NCBI RefSeq assembly: GCF_001949145.1
Contig: NW_019091531.1
Span: 411,386 to 443,836 of the forward strand
Origin: Acanthaster planci
Lineage: Eukaryota; Echinodermata; Asteroidea; Valvatida; Acanthasteridae
Length of the DNA stretch: 32,451 nt
Reading direction: 5' to 3'
In this document: one piece after another, positions 29,901 through 32,451 of the stretch
Layout of the letters: every line of letters starts with the position of its first letter
Position numbering within the stretch: the first letter of the stretch is position 1
Made by a program: the position numbers and the translations under genes
The notes under the pieces: generated by a model
What the model was told of the DNA's origin: nothing
Database searches by the model: none
The model's input: only the letters and a program-made list of their open reading frames with translations

Positions 29901-32147
29901 CGTCACCTTGCAGGTTGATGTCTGGGCCATTTGTCCGTGCAGCCACAGCCGACGCAGTCACGGGCACACCGTCAGCTGGAAGGCCACTCATGTATTGAAG
30001 ATTTGCCTGGGAAAAAAAGAGTGCACTGGAAGATTAAAGCTGACCACGAAAAGATAAGCACGTGCATACTTCATGTTGCATAATACTCGTATTACTTCAA
30101 AACATGGTCTTGGAGCATTGCCACGGGCAAGAGAATAAAAGATGAATAACAACGGGGGAAAAAACCAGAAAAAATGAAAAAAAAACAACATAAAAGTGAC
30201 AAAAAAGATGAAAGTAACCGTTTTGCAAGAAAAAAACGAAATGCTCTTTTATGATTGTTTATGGTTTATCAGTTCGTTGCTGATGAGTGTTTTGTCACAG
30301 TGGGTAGAAAGGACTTTTTCGTTTCTTCGAAAGAATCTTGGCACAGCCAATGGCCGGTATTCTCATCCAAAATTTATATAAGGTTGACAGCGACATTGTA
30401 TTAACGTGAATCCCAACAGGGGTATCTGAAATCGATATTCTTTATTGGACGACACAATTGATGTTGACGCCAAGTCTAATTGCTATATTTCGAGTAAAAT
30501 AATGGTAATACCTCCTAAATGCAACAGCAATGGAAAAAATAATCAGAATTATGTCATTATCAAAAAAGACCCTCTCCCACGGGAGAGCCATTTCTGAATG
30601 TGATTTAATAATCTATATTATTCGATATAATCTGTTGTACAGTTTGGTGCCTGACTAATTTGGGTTCCATGCCACACTTGGTTTTTTATTTAAATGTGGC
30701 TTTAAAAGGTTTTGATATAATCAATCACAAATATCAAATATTTACTGGCATAAATGACATTAATATATTGTTTTTACAATTGTTTATTGAAGTTTTACTT
30801 CATTTTTTTTTACAATTTTCACATGCCAAAATCAAACATGAACCTCCTTTTCGGTTCAATATGGCCGACTTGTAAATAAGAACAACTGCCTAATCAGGAA
30901 GCTTTACATCATTCAATATAATAAAAAAAACGCAAAAAAACGATGTAGAGGGACATTGAAGAAGACTATTCTGGAGCCTGGACTAGAACTACAACTAAAT
31001 CGAACAGTCCACCCAGAGACACACACCTTCACAGAGAACGATAATCCTGGTTTGAAGAACCGCTGGGTGAGGTCCCAGTTGAACTTGAAGGGGGTTGGAT
31101 TGAAGGTCACCATGGTGTTGTTAGCATTGACGGTCTCACTTGAGGCAATGTCCGTCACAAAGGCCTGGATGATTAGCCGCTTGCCCATCAGTGACAACTC
31201 CCAGTTCTCCAATTCCACGTCACCCAAATCCAGGTCCTGGTCGGCCTGGCCTTCCTCGTTCAGCTGTGAACAGAAATTAACAGCTCAACGGGTTTCAACT
31301 TAAGCCATGAAAATATTAGCAGCGTTCAATGACTCTTGACAGGTCTGAGCACATGCATTGCATTTGTGTTTTTTTTAATAATCTCTAGGTTTGAGTAACA
31401 TTGTGTTGGAAGGGTTTGGTGATTTCGAGCGACAGGTGTAAATGGGACGAAACATGACCATCACCGTCTTTCAAATGTTGCCAAAATGGATTTCGTCTAT
31501 TCTAAGGGAAGAGAAATTAAAGTGCAGCGCTATAATGTGAAATATTACGGTCAGAGTCATGTACTTTCAAAGGTAACCTCACTGCCAGCCTACGTACTCC
31601 AGCGTCACACCACTGGACACAGCCCTAATGTGGAATCCACAGGAATGCAACAGCAATCATCGTGCATAAAGTCCAAGAATTTTTCTCTATCTCTCCCGAT
31701 ATACAGTGGTATATCGATAAAATCCTCTCCCATAATCCCGAATTTACCGCATTTATATGTGCTTAGGACAGAAATAAAAGGTTTATGAAAATGTGATATT
31801 CTTTAGCAAAAGAAGTGCAAAGAATAATTCTTTATTCTTTGCACTCGGTGAATTCCTTGATAAGATATTTTTTTTCTTTCAGGTGGAGGGGAGAGAGAGG
31901 ATGTAATCTTTATCCAACTGTTCAATTACGTTTGCTGATCGTCTGTGACCAGAGAGCAAGTTGGCAAAATTAAAGTGACCTGATCTTGAATCAGATTTTA
32001 CATTCCATGTCAAATCACCGAGGTGGTGTTTTCGTAGGTATAGTTACCCGTCCTTCTTTCGACTGCAGTTTCGTAAAACTCCCGTCATCCTCAAACACTC
32101 CATATATCACGTAACAGTTGCCCACGACTGGCTCCCCAAACAGGTAC
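5777..32147 (-). CDS. C3: Complement C3-like thioester protein, exons from MG3 to the stop codon (5'-partial gene)
   Basis: This is a complement C3/C4/C5-family protein of the alpha-2-macroglobulin superfamily. Such proteins are secreted, cut by furin into beta and alpha chains, and activated by a convertase that releases an anaphylatoxin. The exposed thioester then attaches covalently to targets. Thirty-two exons cover about 1442 codons, close to the matching part of human C3. Every join keeps frame, and residue order follows C3: MG3-MG6beta, LNK, RVRR furin site, anaphylatoxin, acidic alpha'NT, FPESW, MG6alpha, MG7, CUBg, TED with GCGEQ, CUBf, MG8, C345C. No frameshift or stop interrupts the exons. 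The anaphylatoxin domain separates it from alpha-2-macroglobulin and insect TEPs. The thioester argues against C5. The His-type catalytic residue, and the lack of a second furin site in the alpha chain, favour C3 over C4. The 5' exons (signal peptide, MG1, MG2) lie beyond the right edge. Confidence 0.95.
6200..6341 (-). CDS. C3: C3-like exon 31 (C345C)
   Basis: Acceptor cattattag|GGCTGG, donor GAAGT|gtgagt. RTFVKSKTCETPNLEEGLKY and LLIGSGG match [21 protein letters not shown] and LMWGLSS, including the conserved Cys. Confidence 0.95.
6981..7064 (-). CDS. C3: C3-like exon 30 (C345C)
   Basis: Acceptor tccactag|CGTACG, donor AAGCAAG|gtgggg. YDVIVDGVVDKG and FYTMRISAPLKQG fit the beta-barrel strands of the C345C/netrin-like domain (YKTRLVKVQLS and MAIEQTIKSG in human C3). 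Confidence 0.88.
7304..7393 (-). CDS. C3: C3-like exon 29 (C345C)
   Basis: Acceptor ttgttcaaacag|GAAAGTG, donor CATTTTG|gtgagt. It encodes KCAPDPTDKSRDYNVYNLK, MACASQAHF, matching NC-x18-AC of human C345C. Joining exon 28 directly is in phase and preserves the Cys spacing; an alternative acceptor five bases further in breaks the frame. Confidence 0.9.
8109..8198 (-). CDS. C3: C3-like exon 28 (anchor, C345C start)
   Basis: Acceptor tttgataaag|CCGAGG, donor GCCGCAG|gtgagc. ECVKFISPKEG matches SCTRFYHPEKE. The next stretch CKGDTCVCAAGKC (with exon 29) keeps the exact Cys spacing C-x4-C-x-C-x4-C of human CRDELCRCAEENC. Confidence 0.93.
8463..8568 (-). CDS. C3: C3-like exon 27 (MG8)
   Basis: Acceptor ttcctggtag|ATCCGT, donor AATCCAA|gtaagt. 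RFRAERKFEVGKVQPVAV and HVYDYYNP match AFKVHQYFNVELIQPGAV and KVYAYYNL. Confidence 0.93.
9014..9085 (-). CDS. C3: C3-like exon 26 (MG8)
   Basis: Acceptor cataggag|ATGGAA, donor GAAGAG|gtaagt; phase 0, 24 codons. QRYETTDHSVVFYFEE matches the human C3 segment ending RNTLIIYLDKV. Confidence 0.9.
9290..9377 (-). CDS. C3: C3-like exon 25 (MG8)
   Basis: Acceptor gttttccag|GTACCT, donor GAAAGG|gtgagg. GMAILEVGLFTGYTAIEEDL matches [20 protein letters not shown], the MG8 receptor-domain signature of the superfamily. Confidence 0.95.
9933..10072 (-). CDS. C3: C3-like exon 24 (MG8)
   Basis: Acceptor ctttttttag|TTTGAA, donor CAAGTGAG|gtataa. FEATYYT, an acidic stretch (EPDIEDCEFELEI, NEDENP), and YFSYDIQV match VTMYHAK, TCNKFDLKV and MILEICTR. 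A second possible donor 7 bases upstream would break the frame. Confidence 0.9.
10338..10426 (+). repeat. Short tandem repeat, four copies of 21-22 bp
   Basis: Unit ggcacctatagtctcttgta starts at 10341, 10363, 10385 and 10406. The last copy has two substitutions. It sits in the intron between exons 24 and 23 and has no evident coding role. Confidence 0.9.
11006..11021 (-). terminator. Histone-mRNA-type 3' stem-loop
   Basis: On the minus strand the sequence is GGTTCTTTTCAGAACC: a 6-bp stem and a TTTC loop, exactly the form of the replication-dependent histone 3' stem-loop (GGCTCTTTTCAGAGCC and the TT/AA variant). It is followed by ACACC and, about 11 bases on, the purine-rich AAAAAGAGA (10986-10994), placed like a U7-binding downstream element. 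No histone coding sequence is next to it. It lies in a C3-like intron and is probably a relic carried by a repeat or by a deleted histone gene. Confidence 0.65.
11064..11200. repeat. CCAAT-containing fold-back repeat, copy 1
   Basis: Two 43-bp arms (11064-11106 and 11129-11171) are reverse complements at 37 of 43 positions; each holds TTGACCAATC followed by CAGTGCGC. A further 29 bp (tcttggaggcgcactactg...) follows, shared with copy 2. It is either a MITE-like fold-back element or a fragment of a divergent promoter with paired CCAAT boxes. No target duplication was recognised. Confidence 0.8.
11314..11382 (-). CDS. C3: C3-like exon 23 (CUBf to MG8, 69 nt)
   Basis: Acceptor ttacttag|GTTCCT, donor TTCAAA|gtaagt; phase 0, 23 codons. 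RELNVYVTSSGSGLGQF matches EGFTVTAEGKGQGTLSV. It lies between two copies of the same fold-back repeat (11064-11200 and 11598-11741). Confidence 0.9.
11598..11741. repeat. CCAAT-containing fold-back repeat, copy 2
   Basis: It is in the same orientation as copy 1 and shares the loop (tcgaccctttccaaacgcgc) and the right flank to gaatcgccc. Its arms have diverged more (gaattggccaatcacaatg). The two copies bracket exon 23. Copy 2 lacks the histone-type stem-loop. Confidence 0.8.
12183..12222 (+). repeat. Short direct duplication (about 22 bp, two copies)
   Basis: The string ctactctaaaatact is repeated once after a short spacer as ctactctaaaatatt, in the intron between exons 23 and 22. It is minor and AT-rich. 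Confidence 0.6.
12669..12830 (-). CDS. C3: C3-like exon 22 (TED end to CUBf)
   Basis: Acceptor ggtttcag|GACACG, donor CTTCGT|gtgagt; phase 0, 54 codons. DTVMALQALSEYA matches ATFMVFQALAQYQ. CUBf follows with two cysteines (ECTVKCEQ) that human C3 lacks in this place, then FELTADDALVRRAEAL. Confidence 0.93.
13243..13451 (-). CDS. C3: C3-like exon 21 (TED)
   Basis: Acceptor tggtcacag|GCTCTC, donor ACGCAG|gtaagg. IEVETTSYALLALL, IVNWLSNQENYNGGFVSTQ match the C3 YNVEATSYALLALL and VRWLNEQRYYGGGYGSTQ, a highly conserved alpha-helical part of the thioester domain. Confidence 0.96.
14125..14293 (-). CDS. C3: C3-like exon 20 (TED)
   Basis: Acceptor tatcaccag|AACAAA, donor GCCGGAG|gtaaga. AVARATTFLGEEL, RPYAIAITAYALALA and an alpha-helical end (IGMLKDCATYAG) match AGDFLEANY, RSYTVAIAGYALAQM and LLNKFLTTAKD. 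It is a few residues shorter than human C3 at its start. Confidence 0.93.
15071..15145 (-). CDS. C3: C3-like exon 19 (TED)
   Basis: Acceptor ttttctgcag|GGAGGT, donor ACCTTT|gtgagt; phase 0, 25 codons. GGVQGKASLTAYVLISLLE matches the human C3 GG...ALTAFVLISLQE. It has two cysteines (ECECD), one of which may be the partner of the Cys in exon 18 (human C1101-C1158). Confidence 0.93.
15530..15692 (-). CDS. C3: C3-like exon 18 (TED, catalytic His)
   Basis: Acceptor aaattgtag|GTTAAC, donor ATGACC|gtgagt. LTAFVAKVFC, ICKAMEWLITQ and YRVHHREMT match LTAYVVKVFS, LCGAVKWLILE and PVIHQEMI. The second His (15542-15544) aligns with the catalytic His of human C3 (H1126 in precursor numbering), so the thioester should react preferentially with hydroxyl groups. 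Confidence 0.95.
15729..16208. mobile_element. hAT-like MITE with 8-bp target duplication
   Basis: This is a 480-bp AT-rich, non-coding element in the intron between exons 18 and 17. Its ends form imperfect terminal inverted repeats (taggcctgagtc on the left, taggGCTGGGCC when the right end is inverted), with AATATTCGAATA-like motifs inside both ends. Flanking 8-mers CGTAAAGG (15721-15728) and CGTAAGGG (16209-16216) match at 7 of 8 positions, as hAT insertion would leave. There is no transposase. Confidence 0.6.
16552..16630 (-). CDS. C3: C3-like exon 17 (TED, 79-nt exon)
   Basis: Acceptor ggtcttttttag|GAGTTA, donor AGCACATG|gtaata. It encodes VKRELTFRKDDGSFSVWP and YDSSTW, matching the QLAFRQPSSAFAAF and APSTW segment of human C3. 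It joins exon 16 (G|GA) and exon 18 (TG|G, the conserved Trp) exactly in frame, filling what would otherwise be a gap in the TED. Confidence 0.93.
17053..17241 (-). CDS. C3: C3-like exon 16 (TED, thioester motif)
   Basis: Acceptor ttttaccag|GTAACG, donor GCAGACG|gtgaga. PTGCGEQTMLGLGPNVYV carries the thioester Cys and Gln (GCGEQ at 17159-17173), matching PSGCGEQNMIGMTPTVIA of human C3. These two side chains form the internal thioester that acylates target surfaces. The exon ends ASRQYIADG, matching KRQGALELIKKG. Confidence 0.97.
17958..18062 (-). CDS. C3: C3-like exon 15 (CUBg to TED)
   Basis: Acceptor gcgattcag|AGCAAT, donor CTAATCG|gtaggt; two bases + 34 codons + one base. EKQVDAIRYTINGAAIPGT and ARMSLIG resemble the PPNAVPGTERA-x-VSVIGD stretch common to A2M-superfamily proteins just before the thioester. 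Confidence 0.88.
19113..19224 (-). CDS. C3: C3-like exon 14 (CUBg start)
   Basis: Acceptor ggtccatacag|CCAGAG, donor CACAGAC|gtaaga. It encodes PEGFEKKIVVPVILDP, matching PEGIRMNKTVAVRTLDP of human C3, then a Ser/Gly-rich loop (SRGSDSSTNGGED). It ends with one base of a split codon that fits exon 15. Confidence 0.9.
19788..20218 (+). mobile_element. Decayed 3' end of a non-LTR retrotransposon (LINE)
   Basis: Conceptual translation with stops and frameshifts gives ITPILQELH-stop-LPVKVRI, then LHGLAPAYIDDLL, then LRSSNMNLLREPRS, then a FREDLKAHLF-like end. This matches the well-known C-terminal tract of CR1/L2-type LINE ORF2 proteins (ITPILKSLHWLPV, LNGLAPSYISDLL, and so on). The Trp codon after LH has become TAG. 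A short (TTA)n tail at 20202-20215 fits the simple-repeat 3' ends of this group. It is 5'-truncated and inactive, in the intron between exons 14 and 13. Confidence 0.8.
21077..21635. repeat. Large inverted-repeat element with arms of about 165 bp
   Basis: The left arm (about 21077-21242) and right arm (about 21471-21635) are reverse complements with scattered mismatches. The best block is ttccccgcccacaaaaaa against ttttttgtgggcggggaa, and matching continues out to aaggttcacag / ctgttaacctt. The central 230 bp is unrelated. It resembles a fold-back or long-TIR MITE; no target duplication is clear. It ends about 48 bp from exon 13. Confidence 0.8.
21683..21898 (-). CDS. C3: C3-like exon 13 (MG7)
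   Basis: Acceptor tgcgtttag|GTCACC, donor GTTCGC|gtgagt; phase 0, 72 codons. VTIYLKGKDGLCSVA, KFVIVPLEV and IIKHLTVR match RVELLHNPAFCSLA, PYVIVPLKT and VRKSLKVV. Confidence 0.93.
22173..22174 (-). promoter_or_regulatory. GC splice donor of the exon 12/13 intron
   Basis: The sense-strand junction is TTAGAG|gcaagttc. A GT donor four bases further on (GGCAA|gttc) would shift the frame into exon 13, whereas the GC donor gives R-V-L-E|V-T-I-Y in phase 0 as the family requires. Strong complementarity to U1 apart from the C is typical of GC-AG introns. Confidence 0.8.
22175..22415 (-). CDS. C3: C3-like exon 12 (MG6alpha to MG7), GC donor
   Basis: Acceptor gtctttggcag|ACCTCT; the exon then runs one base plus 80 codons to TTAGAG|gcaagt. 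The donor is GC, not GT (22173-22174). This is the only end that keeps frame with exon 13, and it fits the strong AG|gcaagt consensus of GC-AG introns. DSVTTWVIEAV, NFGMCVANP, FFLDLGMPYSVQRFEQ and TVFNYADR match DSITTWEILAV, KKGICVADP, FFIDLRLPYSVVRNEQ and AVLYNYRQ. The Cys is the alpha-chain partner of the interchain disulfide. Confidence 0.94.
23344..23629 (-). CDS. C3: C3-like exon 11 (anaphylatoxin, alpha'NT, MG6alpha start)
   Basis: Acceptor cgcttttcag|TGAGTAG, donor CTCCC|gtaagc. It encodes an anaphylatoxin core (YCEKGLRE, LTCAVRAKL, NITAFYECCTEL), then TRGR|SSVDES, an acidic stretch, and RSNFPESWMFEDV, the family hallmark (SEFPESWLW). The released peptide would be 74 residues, against 77 for human C3a. 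Only four cysteines are present: Tyr stands in for the first Cys of the usual CC pair, and the Asn of an N-I-T sequon (23487-23495) occupies the place of the fourth. The Arg-Ser bond at 23439/23438 aligns with the C3 convertase site (LAR|SNLDED). The acidic alpha'NT that binds factor B in C3 is present. Confidence 0.94.
24014..24082 (-). CDS. C3: C3-like exon 10 (LNK end, furin site, alpha-chain start)
   Basis: Acceptor cttgttaag|CCCTTG behind a strong pyrimidine tract; donor CAAATTT|gtaagt. It encodes ALGCSAENRRVRR then SVNDTERE, matching AELQCPQPAARRRR then SVQLTEKR of human C3. RVRR at 24045-24056 is a furin-type site, so the alpha chain would begin at the following Ser. The Cys is the second LNK Cys. 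A different reading frame of the same DNA also gives a basic stretch, but only this frame joins both neighbours without a stop. Confidence 0.92.
24536..24590 (-). CDS. C3: C3-like exon 9 (LNK, 55-nt exon)
   Basis: Acceptor cttctcag|GACGCT, donor AGAGAAG|gtatga; starts in phase 0 and ends with one base of a split codon. DAGITVLSNANL matches DAGLTFTSSSGQ of human C3. Confidence 0.9.
25551..25625 (-). CDS. C3: C3-like exon 8 (LNK)
   Basis: Acceptor atgtgctag|GTTTTC, donor TTCAAG|gtattg; phase 0, 25 codons. GYDLGCGPGGGQDAAAIF matches ADIGCTPGSGKDYAGVF. The Cys is the first of the LNK disulfide pair (human C627-C662). Confidence 0.93.
26178..26354 (-). CDS. C3: C3-like exon 7 (MG6beta)
   Basis: Acceptor tttgcccag|ATTGGA, donor AAGAAG|gtacaa; phase 0, 59 codons. 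VDLEITGKRGTRVGLLAVD and the end LTQKK match LKIEGDHGARVVLVAVD and LTQSK of human C3. This is the A2M_N_2-type segment. Confidence 0.93.
27040..27228 (-). CDS. C3: C3-like exon 6 (MG5 to MG6beta)
   Basis: Acceptor ccgacag|GTAATT, donor AATCCC|gtaagc; phase 0, 63 codons. ARVVAYYT matches FRLVAYYT, and LLVDVEEKC matches VWVDVKDSC. The Cys in EEKC is the beta-chain partner of the interchain disulfide (human C559-C816); its alpha-chain partner is in exon 12. Confidence 0.93.
27700..27768 (-). CDS. C3: C3-like exon 5 (MG5)
   Basis: Acceptor attgtcag|ATTGGA, donor TACTTT|gtaagt; phase 0, 23 codons. STVEVQLTHPQL and ILNYF match the C3 strands ETLNVNFLL and IRYYTYL. Confidence 0.85.
28367..28495 (-). 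CDS. C3: C3-like exon 4 (MG4/MG5)
   Basis: Acceptor ttgtgtgcag|TTGGAG, donor CAACAG|gtaccc; phase 0, 43 codons. The segment SSEYLVVRVPSGDVR matches the NNYLHLSVLRTELRPG region that opens MG5. Confidence 0.82.
29361..29639 (+). mobile_element. tRNA-derived SINE with target-site duplication
   Basis: The head carries pol III promoter boxes: A box tagcgtagcggt (29373-29384) and B box gttcgagtc (29415-29423). A central block, ttttctccgggcactccggt, resembles a domain recurrent in marine invertebrate SINEs (from memory possibly the MetaSINE domain). The tail is A-rich (acaaaaaacaaacaa). Flanking 12-mers cagagcgcgacg (29349-29360) and cagagtgtgacg (29640-29651) match at 10 of 12 positions. It is inserted in the intron between exons 4 and 3, opposite to that gene. 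Confidence 0.82.
29809..30006 (-). CDS. C3: C3-like exon 3 (MG4)
   Basis: Acceptor tttttttcccag|GCAAAT, donor GTCACA|gtaagc; phase 0, 66 codons. It encodes GLPADGVPVTASAVA, matching the MG4 motif NPDGSPAYRVPVAV, and ends QITVT, matching PLSITV. Confidence 0.9.
31027..31263 (-). CDS. C3: C3-like exon 2 (MG3 to MG4)
   Basis: Acceptor tgttcacag|CTGAAC, donor GTGAAG|gtgtgt; phase 0 at both ends, 79 codons. It contains a Glu/Asp-rich start, a beta-strand region (KRLIIQAFVTD), an N-glycosylation sequon (NNT) and the MG4 start RFFKPGLSFSV, equal to YFKPGMPFDL of human C3. Confidence 0.9.
32048..32147 (-). CDS. C3: C3-like exon 1 in window (MG3)
   Basis: Acceptor tattgcag|GTACC, donor GGACGG|gtaact. 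It encodes YLFGEPVVGNCYVIYGVF, matching the MG3 segment around FLYGKKVEG and FVIFG of human C3. It begins with the last base of a split codon, so at least one more exon lies upstream beyond 32147. The Cys in GNCYV is not in the human sequence. Confidence 0.88.
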
Positions 32148-32451
32148 CTGCAATAGGACAAGATGGTTTAAGGGCACCTTCAAGCGACAACCCTGTCCTG
32201 CTGGTCGATTTTCCCTGGTAATCTACACTCTGAGTACCTGGCCAAATCAATTAGTTGTTGACAAATTGTCTTTCTATACTCAGACTTGTAATTTGGAAAA
32301 TATATTTGTAATTTCACTACCAATGCACCACACCAAAATTAGCCCACTAGAAGCATGGACGTCACAGTCAAAAACGGTGGAAAGCTGTGGAAAACGGTGG
32401 TTAGTCCTCAGTACAACAATTCAACAAATTCCTAACTTGCAAACAACAAAC
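32148..32451 (-). other. Intron upstream of the first visible C3-like exon
   Basis: Exon 1 begins with a split codon, so this stretch must be intron on the minus strand. I see no exon with MG2/MG3 signatures (such as the VLPSFEV motif) before the window ends. Confidence 0.6.

Overview
This is a eukaryotic (animal) genomic window of about 32 kb: coding blocks are short, split by introns and bounded by GT/AG splice sites, and the spacers hold degenerate transposons. Gene content suggests a non-vertebrate metazoan, probably marine (a complement C3-type thioester protein next to a hemopexin-type metalloproteinase gene, plus a tRNA-derived SINE with a centre of the kind seen in marine invertebrates). 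I cannot assign a phylum from the sequence.

Left end, + strand (368-1520): the last two coding exons of a hemopexin-repeat protein, most likely a membrane-type matrix metalloproteinase. It ends in a hydrophobic tail with no cytoplasmic charges, as in GPI-anchored MT-MMPs. The earlier exons lie left of the window. From 1521 to 5776 is AT-rich spacer between two convergent genes, with no gene I can support.

Rest of the window, - strand (5777-32147): 32 consecutive coding exons of a complement C3-like protein, from MG3 to the stop codon, about 1442 codons. All 31 joins keep reading frame and follow the C3 order: MG3-MG6beta, LNK, furin site, anaphylatoxin (ANA), alpha'NT, MG6alpha, MG7, CUBg, thioester domain (TED) with GCGEQ, CUBf, MG8, C345C. 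The signal peptide, MG1 and MG2 lie beyond the right edge. Thioester, catalytic His, furin site (RVRR) and a convertase-type Arg-Ser site are all present, so the gene looks functional. Its main peculiarity is the anaphylatoxin domain: four of the usual six cysteines remain. The two missing ones are disulfide partners in vertebrate C3a, and an N-glycosylation sequon sits where one of them would be.

The introns hold several mobile elements: a hAT-like MITE with an 8-bp target duplication (15.7-16.2 kb), a SINE with a 12-bp target duplication (29.4-29.6 kb), a decayed LINE 3' end (19.8-20.2 kb), a large inverted-repeat element (21.1-21.6 kb), and two copies of a CCAAT-containing fold-back repeat flanking exon 23. 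One fold-back copy lies beside a perfect histone-mRNA-type 3' stem-loop. One intron uses a GC-AG donor.

I found no wholly new system. The strongest leads are the altered anaphylatoxin disulfide pattern and the histone-type 3' end signal inside a complement gene intron. Exons are numbered from the first one visible in this window.
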